Assembly: GCA_963693635.1 (NCBI GenBank)
Contig: CAVOBC010000165.1
Coordinates: forward strand, 1 to 9,577
Length of the DNA stretch: 9,577 bases
Source: CAVOBC01 sp963693635
GTDB lineage: Bacteria > Pseudomonadota > Gammaproteobacteria > Pseudomonadales > Azotimanducaceae
Direction: 5' to 3'
Under the pieces are notes generated by a model, which saw only the letters and a list, made by a program, of their open reading frames with translations, had not been told where the DNA came from and made no database searches. A program made the translations under genes and the position numbers. Positions 1 through 7,136 of the stretch are shown in pieces (position 1 is the first letter of the stretch; each line of letters begins with the position of its first letter).

Positions 1-783
1 GATCACAAGCGCGGTGTCAGCAAGTGACAGGCCGTCGATGACGTGCATGGAAAGCGGCGTCGCCGTCATAATGAAGGTCATCGTTCCCTGGCCAACAACA
101 CCGCCCAGGACCGCGATCAGAAAGACGCGGTTGCGGATGACCGACCTCAACCCCGTTCGCTCCGACGCCTCGGCCCTCAAGCCCGGTACCGCGAATCGCA
201 GCCGCGACAAGAACACCACCTCGCCAATATACAACCCCGCCAGTGCGAAGAACGTGCCCGCATGTTCCGCACCATCAATCCAGTTCCGGGCACCCAAAGC
301 TAGCGTAGGGCCAACAATCGCACCGGCCAACGAGCCAACCAGCACCATCGAAATCGCCAAGCTTGCCGCGGCTGGTGGCACGCTCTCTGCCGCACCGAAC
401 CGGTATTGTGCTGAGAACCCGAGCTTGGCACCCAGCGTCGTCGCAGCGACGCACAAGAGTTCAAAGCTTCCTAACCAGATTCCCGCCGCAGCCAGCATAG
501 CCGAACACACGCCGAAGCCGGCACCGACCATGAAACCCGCCCGCCTGCCCACACGCGACATGAGGTAGCTCGCGGGGATCGTCGCGCCTGCTGTCCCGAC
601 AATCATCAGAGACATCGGCAATGTTGCCAGCGCCTGATTCTCGGCGAGCACTGCGCCCAGAATCCCCCCGAGCGTCACCATGGTGACCGTGCCACTGATG
701 TTGATGACCTGGCAGGCAACCAGCAACAGAACATTGCGCGTCAGAACTGACCGATAAATGCCGCCGCCATCCAGCTTGGACAT
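1..783 (-). CDS. MFS-family permease, N-terminal part, cut by the left window edge
   Basis: A 261-codon minus-strand frame is open to the window edge. It reads as a major facilitator superfamily transporter. Hydrophobic segments lie near residues 17-46, 54-76, 83-101, 103-125, 140-165, 176-196 and 216-245, so about the first seven of the usual twelve helices are present. Between helices 2 and 3 the loop LMSRVGRRAG (residues 74-83) matches MFS motif A, although the usual Asp is replaced by Ser. The ATG at 783 is preceded by GAGG at a short spacing, and an in-frame TGA lies about 60 nt upstream, so the true start cannot be much earlier. The substrate cannot be inferred; exporters and uptake permeases both fit. 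The gene lies 109 bp downstream of the NIPSNAP-like gene on the same strand and may share its promoter. The family is typically about 400 residues, so roughly one third of the protein is outside the window. Confidence 0.85.
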   Translation of the reverse strand, partial: MSKLDGGGIYRSVLTRNVLLLVACQVINISGTVTMVTLGGILGAVLAENQALATLPMSLMIVGTAGATIPASYLMSRVGRRAGFMVGAGFGVCSAMLAAAGIWLGSFELLCVAATTLGAKLGFSAQYRFGAAESVPPAAASLAISMVLVGSLAGAIVGPTLALGARNWIDGAEHAGTFFALAGLYIGEVVFLSRLRFAVPGLRAEASERTGLRSVIRNRVFLIAVLGGVVGQGTMTFIMTATPLSMHVIDGLSLADTALVI

Positions 784-892
784 CAACCTCGCCGACCACC
801 GGGAGCCGCCGCCACGCCGGTCCACGGACGCCGCGGCGGTTCAGAGGCAGGCGATCGTTTTTCGTTGCACTCAGTCAGACTGGCGGCGACGA

Positions 893-1198
893 TCACGCTG
901 TAAAAGGCGAATAGTTCGCGATGCTCGTCTCGTCTACGAGGGGCCGGCGTCGTTCCAGCAGCACCCGTCCTTCCGGCGTTCCGTACATCGAGCGGAACTC
1001 GTCCTCGGCGCCTTGCTCCGAGTCATGCAACGTCAGCCACACAGCAGTATCTTCACCATCGGTGCCCTCGCCCATGAACGGACCCCCGTGACGGACAATC
1101 CCATGGCTGTCCCACAACGCCACGATTTCGCGGCCCCAGGCCCAGTAATCAGCGGTTCGCTCGGGCGCAATGGTGACAAAGACTGCACGCAGGATCAT
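893..1198 (-). CDS. Small NIPSNAP-like / dimeric alpha-beta barrel protein
   Basis: A 101-residue soluble protein with no signal peptide or membrane segment. It begins MILRAVFVTIAPERTADYW, has a central VWLTLHDSEQG strand-turn and ends ANYSPFTA. The strand-helix-strand-strand pattern, aromatic residues and length resemble NIPSNAP and other ferredoxin-like dimeric alpha/beta barrel proteins, which are often small binding proteins or enzymes of unclear role. The family call is by resemblance only; no catalytic motif is visible. The ATG at 1198 has AGAGG about eight bases upstream, a good ribosome binding site. The region just upstream (1212-1263) holds a direct repeat and an inverted repeat that look like an operator. 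It is followed on the same strand by the MFS permease after 109 bp, so the two may be co-transcribed and functionally linked. Confidence 0.7.
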   Translation of the reverse strand: MILRAVFVTIAPERTADYWAWGREIVALWDSHGIVRHGGPFMGEGTDGEDTAVWLTLHDSEQGAEDEFRSMYGTPEGRVLLERRRPLVDETSIANYSPFTA

Positions 1199-1211
1199 GG
1201 CGTTGCCTCTG

Positions 1212-1236
1212 GATATCGAAATTAGATATCGAAATT
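1212..1236. repeat. Two tandem copies of a 12-bp AT-rich repeat (gatatcgaaatt), candidate operator
   Basis: Perfect copies of gatatcgaaatt lie at 1212-1223 and 1225-1236, one base apart (13-bp period). Each contains the palindrome GATATC. They sit 14-38 bases upstream of the minus-strand ATG at 1198, where a promoter would be expected, and they are AT-rich in GC-rich DNA. A repressor binding site for the small gene and the MFS permease is the simplest reading. I do not recognise the regulator family from the site. Confidence 0.5.
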
Positions 1237-1245
1237 GATTTCACA

Positions 1246-1263
1246 GTGATCATTGAAGATCAC
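1246..1263. promoter_or_regulatory. Perfect 6-6-6 inverted repeat (GTGATC-N6-GATCAC)
   Basis: GTGATC (1246-1251) and GATCAC (1258-1263) are exact reverse complements separated by ATTGAA. The 18-bp dyad is ten bases beyond the tandem 12-bp repeats, still upstream of the minus-strand small gene. Spacing and size fit a dimeric helix-turn-helix regulator site. The stem is too short and lacks a T-run, so a terminator is unlikely. Confidence 0.4.
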
Positions 1264-1598
1264 GGGCTCCCCCGGAGATCAGTAGCCGCGACTCACGCGC
1301 CTGCTCTCGGGGCCAACAGGTCATTGGTGGCCCTGAAAGTATCAATCCCACCAGAACAGAAAAGACGTCTCGATGCAAAGACACCGGCCGGGGCTCGGCA
1401 CCGCCGGGGACCCGTTATCGTGCCGCGATACCCTTGGCCCCACATCTCCCTACGTTTGCCGTTTGGTTTGCTTGTCGAGTTTCTCCGCACTACGATCAAC
1501 GCCGACGTCGCCAAACAGGGTGCCAATTGAAGCAAGGCTGGGTACTACGTTCCTGAGTCGACGTCTTACTTTCACGCTTGTGGAATAGGGGGAGCCCA
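1264..1598. other. Stretch without a recognisable gene
   Basis: Between the operator-like repeats and the small membrane protein region there are about 335 bases with no convincing gene. Frames up to 94 codons are open on both strands, but their products are rich in Arg, Pro and Ala, have no good ribosome binding site and resemble nothing I know. Any promoter for the downstream small membrane protein should lie at the right end of this stretch; no clear -35/-10 pair was found. Confidence 0.4.
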
Positions 1599-1646
1599 GT
1601 GGGGATCTCTGTGACGAAAATGGTCATCGGCCTGGCGCTGACCTAA
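1599..1646 (+). CDS. Possible 15-residue leader peptide, or the detached start of the following gene
   Basis: A GTG at 1599 has a strong Shine-Dalgarno run, gggggag at 1588-1594, four bases upstream. It opens the frame VGISVTKMVIGLALT and stops at TAA (1644-1646). The next gene starts three bases later in the same frame, at ATG 1650, with no good ribosome binding site of its own. Either this is a short leader whose translation feeds the next start by reinitiation, or the TAA is a nonsense change (or sequencing error) in one longer membrane protein of about 126 residues. The hydrophobic end KMVIGLALT fits both. Confidence 0.4.
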   Translation: MGISVTKMVIGLALT

Positions 1647-1649
1647 GTA

Positions 1650-1979
1650 ATGACTTTCCTGGGCGGCTTCTTGCAGGCGACACCGTTTAATTTCCTGAAT
1701 TACATCTTCTTTGTAGCGCTATGCATCGGTGGGGTCGAATTGATCAACATGACCCTGAAATCAGAAGCGACGGGCATGGCCATGGTGGTTCTATGTCTGA
1801 CGGGGATCTCCGCAATACTGCTGTTTGGGTTATTCGTTTGCTATGACTGGTTCAGGCTCGCGGGCAATGGTGATGTTGAGGCTTCGATCGAGCTACTCCT
1901 CTATCTGGTGACTCTGTTCTTTTGGATTCTGGTCATAGCAAGCCTGGTTCTTGCAAGGAAACTGGACGGTCACGAATAG
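1650..1979 (+). CDS. Small three-helix membrane protein of unknown function
   Basis: A 109-residue protein with three clear hydrophobic segments, about residues 15-35, 43-65 and 79-103. A polar linker (KSEAT) separates the first two, and an acidic loop (GNGDVEAS) separates the second and third. The tail KLDGHE is short and charged. I do not recognise a family, and no catalytic or metal-binding motif is visible. It has no strong ribosome binding site before its ATG; the strong one lies at 1588-1594 in front of an in-frame GTG at 1599, separated from this ATG by a TAA. Translation is therefore probably coupled to that leader, or the gene is broken near its start. It is followed by 343 bases without a convincing gene, so it appears to stand alone. 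Confidence 0.6.
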   Translation: MTFLGGFLQATPFNFLNYIFFVALCIGGVELINMTLKSEATGMAMVVLCLTGISAILLFGLFVCYDWFRLAGNGDVEASIELLLYLVTLFFWILVIASLVLARKLDGHE

Positions 1980-2029
1980 CTGAGCTATTTCCTGTCCCAA
2001 AATTGTCATCCTGATAATTCATGGGAGTC

Positions 2030-2045
2030 GGTTTGCACGCAAACC
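2030..2045. repeat. Short palindrome GGTTTGC-AC-GCAAACC
   Basis: The arms GGTTTGC and GCAAACC are exact reverse complements around two bases. The tight centre suits a protein-binding dyad better than an RNA hairpin. It lies 51 bases after the small membrane protein gene and 278 bases before the amidase. Confidence 0.35.
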
Positions 2046-2082
2046 TCGCATGATCTAGAAGAAAAGAGGCTTGCAGAAAATG

Positions 2083-2102
2083 GCGGTGCATCCCTGCACC
2101 GC
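2083..2102. repeat. Hairpin, 8-bp perfect stem with 4-base loop
   Basis: GCGGTGCA and TGCACCGC pair perfectly around TCCC. The stem is GC-rich and could fold in RNA, but no T-run follows on either strand, so a standard rho-independent terminator is not supported. Confidence 0.4.
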
Positions 2103-2265
2103 ACGCCGAGGGTCCGCTCGCGTCGAAGCGCTCGTGCCTCGCCGTCGTGCGCCACCATCCTTACCCGCCGCCCGCACCCTCCCCGGGACCTCGGAGCACG
2201 TTCACTCAGAACCTTTCTTGCTCATGACCGGTCGTAACGTGGGCGCAGACATTTTTCGACAGGTA

Positions 2266-2285
2266 GCGGCCAATGACAAGGCCGC
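2266..2285. repeat. Stem-loop 37 bases before the amidase start
   Basis: GCGGCC and GGCCGC form a perfect 6-bp stem around the eight-base loop AATGACAA. It sits in the probable 5' untranslated region of the amidase and leaves the ribosome binding site free. A role in mRNA control or protein binding is possible but unproven. Confidence 0.3.
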
Positions 2286-2322
2286 GTAGAGTGTCCGATT
2301 CTGAGAATTCGAGGGTGAATCG

Positions 2323-3771
2323 ATGTCTGAAATGGCCTTTCAATCCGCGCTTCAGCTAGGCGCCGCAATCCGCAATCGATCCATCACCGCTGAGGAAATG
2401 CTCGACTATTTCCTAGCGCGGGTAGAACGATTCAACCCCGATCTCAACGCGGTCATCGTGCACGACTACGACCGTGCACGGGCGCTTGCCAAGGCCGCCG
2501 ACAAGGCCATGCAGCGCGACGAAATCTGGGGCCCTCTGCACGGCGTACCCGTGACCCTTAAAGAGTCTTACGACGTCGCCGGCCTGATCACTACCCGCGG
2601 CAATCCACTGCTCAAGGATAATCTCGCATCCGAAGACGCACTGTCGGTCAAACGCCTCAAACAACTCGGCGTCAATGTCTTCGGCAAAACCAACGTACCG
2701 TACAACCTGGCCGATATGCAGAGTTATAACGAGATCTACGGCACGACCAACAACCCGTGGGATCTAAGCCGCGGTCCCGGCGGGTCGTCCGGCGGGTCAG
2801 CAGCGACGCTTGCATCCGGCATGACCGGCCTTGATTGTGGATCAGACATCGGTGGTTCGATCCGCAATCCGGCACACTTCTGCGGCGTATTCGGACATAA
2901 GCCCACCTGGGGCCTGCTGCCTCCGCGGGGCCACGCTGCCCCTGGCGTCGTCGCGCAGTCCGACCTGACCGTCATCGGCCCACTCGCGCGGAGCGCAGCA
3001 GACCTTGAGGTCGCGACGATGGCGATGGCCGGGCCCGACGAGATTCAGGCGGCCGGACTCAAATTGGCACTGCAACCCTGCCCCCATCCCACGCTCGCCG
3101 GATTCAAAGTGGCCGTCTGGCGCAACGACGACCACGCTCCCGTGAATGAAGAGACACGTAAACGCATCGACGCGGTCGCACAAACAATCAGGGATGCAGG
3201 CGGAACTGTCGACTATGACGCACGCCCCGACATCGATATCGCAGAGGCGCACGAAAACTACAGTACTTTGCTGACGGCTGTGATGGCGTCACGAAACCCG
3301 GAGGCAGAGTACCAACGACTCCAGGAAAAACTGGCGCACGCAGACACGCCTCGCCCCGTCCGCGAGCAATTGCAACGACAACTCGCGACGTACCGCGACT
3401 ACGCAATGGCCAACGAGGCGCGGACCCGGTCCCGATGGGCCTGGCACGAGTTCTTCAAGGAATGGGACGTCGTCATCATGCCGGTCATGCCGACCGCAGC
3501 GTTCGAGCACGATCACAAGCCGTTCCATGAACGCACACTGCAGGTCGATAACGAAACCCGCGGCTACGGCGAGGGTGTGTTCTGGGCCGGCCACGCAATC
3601 AACAACTATCTGCCGAGTACGGTCGTGCCGACTGGCGCCGTTAGTGAGGGCTTGCCGATTGGCATCCAGATAATGGGACCCGAGTATGGTGACCTTAAAA
3701 CCATTGGCATGGCGAAACTGTTAGAAGCTGACGGCTTCAACTTTGTTCCGCCACCCGGCTACGGCGGGTGA
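2323..3771 (+). CDS. Amidase-signature family hydrolase
   Basis: A 482-residue protein of full family length. The Ser-cisSer-Lys triad of amidase-signature enzymes is intact: Lys80 in GVPVTLKES, Ser155 in GPGGSSGGSAA and the nucleophile Ser179 in GSDIGGSIRNPA. The 24-residue spacing between the two serines matches known members. Enzymes of this family hydrolyse C-N bonds of carboxamides, aryl amides or peptide amides; the substrate of this one is not evident. It is not obviously GatA, since no gatB or gatC is nearby. There is no signal peptide, so it should be cytoplasmic. The ATG at 2323 has GAGGG eight bases upstream. It lies 94 bp before the [2Fe-2S] gene on the same strand, so transcription with the downstream oxidoreductase is likely. 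In that setting it may supply or consume an amide in the same pathway; this is inference. Confidence 0.92.
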   Translation: MSEMAFQSALQLGAAIRNRSITAEEMLDYFLARVERFNPDLNAVIVHDYDRARALAKAADKAMQRDEIWGPLHGVPVTLKESYDVAGLITTRGNPLLKDNLASEDALSVKRLKQLGVNVFGKTNVPYNLADMQSYNEIYGTTNNPWDLSRGPGGSSGGSAATLASGMTGLDCGSDIGGSIRNPAHFCGVFGHKPTWGLLPPRGHAAPGVVAQSDLTVIGPLARSAADLEVATMAMAGPDEIQAAGLKLALQPCPHPTLAGFKVAVWRNDDHAPVNEETRKRIDAVAQTIRDAGGTVDYDARPDIDIAEAHENYSTLLTAVMASRNPEAEYQRLQEKLAHADTPRPVREQLQRQLATYRDYAMANEARTRSRWAWHEFFKEWDVVIMPVMPTAAFEHDHKPFHERTLQVDNETRGYGEGVFWAGHAINNYLPSTVVPTGAVSEGLPIGIQIMGPEYGDLKTIGMAKLLEADGFNFVPPPGYGG

Positions 3772-3865
3772 TGCAGTTGACGGCCGGCAACTAACCCGAC
3801 CAGACAAAGATGCCCGGCTAAATCCAGTCACTGAATCGAATGGCGAATCAAACAGAGAATCCCAG

Positions 3866-4357
3866 ATGAGCAAGTACAGGTTGGTCGTGAACGGCGAAGG
3901 TCTAGACGTTGATGTCAGAGCAGACATGCCACTGCTGTGGGTACTGCGCGACACGCTCAAACTAACCGGCACCAAGTTCGGCTGCGGCATTGCCCAGTGT
4001 GGCTCGTGTACCGTTCACGTTGGTGGCAAAGCAGTCCGGTCCTGTGTCACCCCTGTGTCCACAGTGTCTGGACCGGTAACCACCATTGAAGGATTGGCCG
4101 ATGGCGGCAACCTGCATCCGCTGCAGACCGCCTGGATTGACCATGACGTGCCACAGTGCGGGTACTGTCAGGCGGGCCAGATCATGAGCGCCGCTGCTCT
4201 TCTGTCAACAAACAGCCAACCAACGGACGCCGATATCGACGAAGCGATGGCCGGGAATTACTGTCGATGTGGCACATACGTACGCATCCGGGCCGCCATT
4301 CACACGGCCGCCTCTTTCTACAACGCCGCCGACCTGTCTACGCGAGGAGCCCGCTAA
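3866..4357 (+). CDS. [2Fe-2S]-binding small subunit of a molybdenum hydroxylase (IorA-like)
   Basis: A 163-residue protein with the two-cluster layout of xanthine oxidase family small subunits. The plant-type ferredoxin cluster uses Cys40, Cys45, Cys48 and Cys60 (CGIAQCGSC, then RSC). The second, helical domain cluster uses Cys98, Cys101, Cys133 and Cys135 (QCGYCQAG and YCRCGTY). It passes electrons from the molybdenum centre of its partner to an outside acceptor. It has no signal peptide; partners of Tat-exported subunits are usually carried across folded, so a periplasmic site is probable. The start was placed at ATG 3866 (MSKYRLVVNG), where homology begins, rather than an in-frame start at 3743 that would overlap the amidase. 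Its TAA overlaps the ATG of the large subunit by one base (TAATG), a sign of translational coupling. Confidence 0.93.
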   Translation: MSKYRLVVNGEGLDVDVRADMPLLWVLRDTLKLTGTKFGCGIAQCGSCTVHVGGKAVRSCVTPVSTVSGPVTTIEGLADGGNLHPLQTAWIDHDVPQCGYCQAGQIMSAAALLSTNSQPTDADIDEAMAGNYCRCGTYVRIRAAIHTAASFYNAADLSTRGAR

Positions 4358-6597
4358 TGACTGCCAACACAATTGATCGCCGCAGTTTCCTCAAAGTCTC
4401 TGCGCTTGCCGGCGGCGGCCTCATGCTTGAGTTGGCGCTGCCGTCAACAGCGCTCGGGCAGGAACTCGGCACGCTCGTTGGCTCGAAAGAGCTGAATGTC
4501 TTCGTTCAGATCGCATCGGACGGACAGATCACCATCTATTCTGCCAATCCGGAGATGGGGCAAGGCATCAAAACCACTCTGCCTATGATCATCGCCGAGG
4601 AGATGGGCGCGAGTTGGGAGGACGTGGTGGTCCTGCAAGCGCCAATTGACCCGAGCAAGTTCGGCATGCAGGGCGCTGGCGGCTCAACGTCGATACCGCG
4701 GAACTTTGATGTCATGCGGCGGATGGGGGCGTCTGCCCGGGAGATGCTGATTGGTGCCGCATCCGAATCGATGGAGGTCAAGAGGCAGGAACTCGAAGCA
4801 CGAGAGAGCAAGGTCATCCACACCTCCGGCCAGAGCCTGACGTTCGGCGAACTCGCCGCGCTCGCGGTTCGACAACCGGTACCAGACCCCGAAACCCTGT
4901 CATACAAGGACCCGCGTGCCTACACGATCATTGGCACCTCGGTTGGCGGTGTCGACAATCTGATCATCGCCACCGGGCAATCCAAATTCGGCATCGATGC
5001 CGATGTCCCCGGTATGAAGTACGCGTCTTATACGCGCGGCCCCCGGATTGGCGGGCGCGCCACTAGCTTCAACGAAGCGGAAATCAAGCAACTGCCCGGC
5101 GTTACCGACGCCTTCATCCTGGAACCGGACGACAGTTCGGGAAAGGCATCGATGACGTTCTTAAGTGGCCTCGCGGTTCTGCGCGGGGGCATCGCAATCG
5201 TTGGCGACGACACCTTCTCGGTGTTCGACGCCAAGAGCAAGCTCAAGGTTGAGTGGGACGAGACGGCGGCGTCCGATGACGACTGGGCCGGCATGGTCAA
5301 GCGCGCAAAGCAGATCGCCCGTGACGGCGGGGGCGACGTTCGCCTTGAAGGCAAATCAGTCGAAAAGGTGTTGGCTGACGACAGCAGCCGCGTGCAGGAA
5401 GCCTTCTACCAGTTTCCCTATGTGGCGCACGTCTGCATGGAACCGATGAATTGCACCGTCGACTTCCGGCGCGGCAGTGCCGGAAAACCCGATTCGATGG
5501 AGGTCTGGATTCCGAGTCAGTTTCCCGGACAGGTAAAGGAAATAGCGGACAACATGCTCGGCGTCAAGCCGGACAACATCCGCGTCAACCTGACGCGCAT
5601 GGGCGGCGGCTTCGGCCGGCGCGCCGTTCACGACTTCGCCGCCGAAGCGATGGCGATTTCACATCGCGCCGGCGTTCCGGTGAAACTCACGTGGACGCGA
5701 ACTGACGACATCCACAACGACTTCTTCAGGGTCGGCGGCTTTGAGAATATGAAAGCGGCAATCGACACTGATGGCAAGCTTGCGGCCTGGGACCAGCACT
5801 ACATCGGCTTCGAGCACAACGGTAAGCCCGTCATCGGATCCGGTCTGCGCGGGACCGAGTCTTCTCTTCCGGCGCTGAAGAATGCACGCGTCAGACAATC
5901 GATGATGGCAGTTAACACCCCTTGCGGAGCCTGGCGCGCGCCAGGTGCCAACACCAACGCGTTTGTCGAACAGAGTTTTCTTCACGAACTCGCGGTGCTG
6001 GCCGGCCGGGATCATGTGGATTTCCTGCTCGAGCAGATGGGCTCGCGCCGCTGGATCAGCGAAGGGAATATCAATTCCCTCAACACGGGTCGCGCGATCG
6101 ACGTTATCAAGCGCGCGGCAGCTGAGGCAGGTTGGGGCAAAACGATGCCCCCGGGCACGGGCCTCGGCATCGCCTTCTATTTCTGCCACGCCGCACATGT
6201 CGCGGAAGTCGCAGAAGTTTCGGTCGATGCCAATCGCAACTATCGCGTGAAGCGGGTCACCGTCGCGGTCGACGTGGGACCAATCATCAACATGAGTGGT
6301 GCAACCAGCCAGGTCCAGGGATCGGTCATCGATGGTCTCAGCACGATGGCACTGCAGCAGATCACGATGGACAACGGCGTGATCCAGCAGGACAACTTCC
6401 ATCAGTACCCGGTCATGCGCATTGCTTCGACACCCGAGATTGATGTGCACTTCATTCAGAGTGACAATCGCCCAACGGGACTGGGAGAGCCAGCGTTGCC
6501 GCCCCTGGCGCCAGCGGTGACCAACGCGATCTTCGCCGCAACCGGCGATCGAATTCGATCAATGCCGTTAAGTGAGGCGGGCTTTACGCTCGTGTGA
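4357..6597 (+). CDS. Tat-exported molybdopterin-binding subunit of a xanthine oxidase family hydroxylase (IorB-like)
   Basis: A 746-residue protein of normal length for IorB-type large subunits. The N-terminus has a twin-arginine signal (DRRSFLKVSALAGGG, residues 7-21) and a likely cleavage zone after about residue 31, so the enzyme should act in the periplasm. Family motifs are present: EMGQG with TTLPMIIAEEMG near the start, QGAGGSTS, GGGFGRR at 416-422, the GAWRAPG loop, and GLGEP, whose Glu711 is the expected catalytic base. The enzyme class hydroxylates aldehydes or N-heteroaromatic rings with water as oxygen source and molybdopterin cytosine dinucleotide as cofactor. The substrate here cannot be read from sequence. 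The start was set at ATG 4357, not at an upstream in-frame codon at 4156, because the Tat signal begins here and the ATG overlaps the stop of the small subunit. No FAD or cytochrome c subunit gene is adjacent. Confidence 0.94.
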   Translation: MTANTIDRRSFLKVSALAGGGLMLELALPSTALGQELGTLVGSKELNVFVQIASDGQITIYSANPEMGQGIKTTLPMIIAEEMGASWEDVVVLQAPIDPSKFGMQGAGGSTSIPRNFDVMRRMGASAREMLIGAASESMEVKRQELEARESKVIHTSGQSLTFGELAALAVRQPVPDPETLSYKDPRAYTIIGTSVGGVDNLIIATGQSKFGIDADVPGMKYASYTRGPRIGGRATSFNEAEIKQLPGVTDAFILEPDDSSGKASMTFLSGLAVLRGGIAIVGDDTFSVFDAKSKLKVEWDETAASDDDWAGMVKRAKQIARDGGGDVRLEGKSVEKVLADDSSRVQEAFYQFPYVAHVCMEPMNCTVDFRRGSAGKPDSMEVWIPSQFPGQVKEIADNMLGVKPDNIRVNLTRMGGGFGRRAVHDFAAEAMAISHRAGVPVKLTWTRTDDIHNDFFRVGGFENMKAAIDTDGKLAAWDQHYIGFEHNGKPVIGSGLRGTESSLPALKNARVRQSMMAVNTPCGAWRAPGANTNAFVEQSFLHELAVLAGRDHVDFLLEQMGSRRWISEGNINSLNTGRAIDVIKRAAAEAGWGKTMPPGTGLGIAFYFCHAAHVAEVAEVSVDANRNYRVKRVTVAVDVGPIINMSGATSQVQGSVIDGLSTMALQQITMDNGVIQQDNFHQYPVMRIASTPEIDVHFIQSDNRPTGLGEPALPPLAPAVTNAIFAATGDRIRSMPLSEAGFTLV

Positions 6598-7136
6598 ATG
6601 CTGTGCAGACGACAATCCCGCATCGGGGGCAGCACGGGGCGGTCGGCGCATGCTCAGTTCTTATGTTGAAAAGCGAGGACCCGATCTGGATCCCGGTGTT
6701 TGTCGATGCCGGCAAACAACTCAGGATAGACGCCCGTATTCTCCTCGCACCAGGACCTGCCACCAGGCGTATCAGGATCGGCTGAGAAAGATGCCCGCCT
6801 GAATCTGCCGGTCAGCATCGGACGAGAGCCGATGCGCTTGCCACGCCTTGAGCACGTCGTTGAACGGCATGCTTATGACGAACGTGAATCTGGGCGTATG
6901 GCGATGCAGGTATGCGGTAGAGCATGTGAGTCATTCGCGTCACTCCAGCCGTGCGGTCGGGGTCTCCTTTTTAGCGAATAACCTGGCGTATTCGTGCCCC
7001 GGGCGCATCTGCGAACCGGTCTCACCCGGCAACCTCCATTCCCGCGGACAGGCGAAACGCAGGCCTTGCACTGCTCCCGGTTGTTTATCGTTCAGCCCCA
7101 GTCCCCCTGCCGTCGACGGACCGCGCCCTGCGACGT
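6598..7136. other. Long stretch without a recognisable gene, probably decayed coding DNA
   Basis: About 540 bases follow the hydroxylase genes with no intact gene. Several short frames look protein-like but none is complete. On the minus strand, 6654-6818 encodes 54 residues (with YPELFAGIDKHRDPDR) and 6772-6870 encodes 32 residues (MPFNDVLKAWQAHR). A minus frame at 6940-7323 has a protein-like C-terminal part (CPREWRLPGETGSQMRPG) but overlaps the conserved-protein fragment on the other strand. Frame changes and stops between them suggest an old gene broken by indels. I could not identify a family. A 19-base sequence at 6787-6805 resembles one at 3806-3824. No terminator with a T-run was found after the hydroxylase genes. 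Confidence 0.4.

Larger units (their letters stand above)
1980..2322. other. Gap upstream of the amidase, with three short hairpins and no recognisable gene
   Basis: A 72-codon plus frame at 2071-2289 is open here, but its product is Arg/Pro-rich and unconvincing. What stands out is three separate inverted repeats (2030-2045, 2083-2102, 2266-2285), listed separately. The promoter of the amidase should be in this stretch; no confident -35/-10 pair could be picked. The amidase ribosome binding site, GAGGG, lies at the right end. Confidence 0.45.

Noticed and set aside
14..568. 184-codon plus-strand open frame
   Set aside because: Antisense to the MFS permease; Pro/Ala/Thr-rich product with no membrane segments.
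1246..1588. Small genes between the operator-like repeats and the membrane protein
   Set aside because: Overlapping frames on both strands have similar lengths, biased composition and no well-placed ribosome binding site.
2083..2102. Rho-independent terminator for the small membrane protein
   Set aside because: The stem is good, but there is no T-run after it on either strand and it is over 100 bases past the stop codon.
3743..3865. Upstream in-frame extension of the [2Fe-2S] subunit
   Set aside because: It would overlap the amidase and adds 41 residues with no family similarity; ATG 3866 begins exactly where the ferredoxin fold starts.
4156..4356. Upstream extension of the molybdopterin subunit
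   Set aside because: It would cover the end of the small subunit in another frame and place the Tat signal inside the protein; ATG 4357 with the TAATG overlap is far better.
5659..6450. 263-codon minus-strand open frame
   Set aside because: Antisense to the molybdopterin subunit; His/Arg/Asp-rich product with no recognisable domain.
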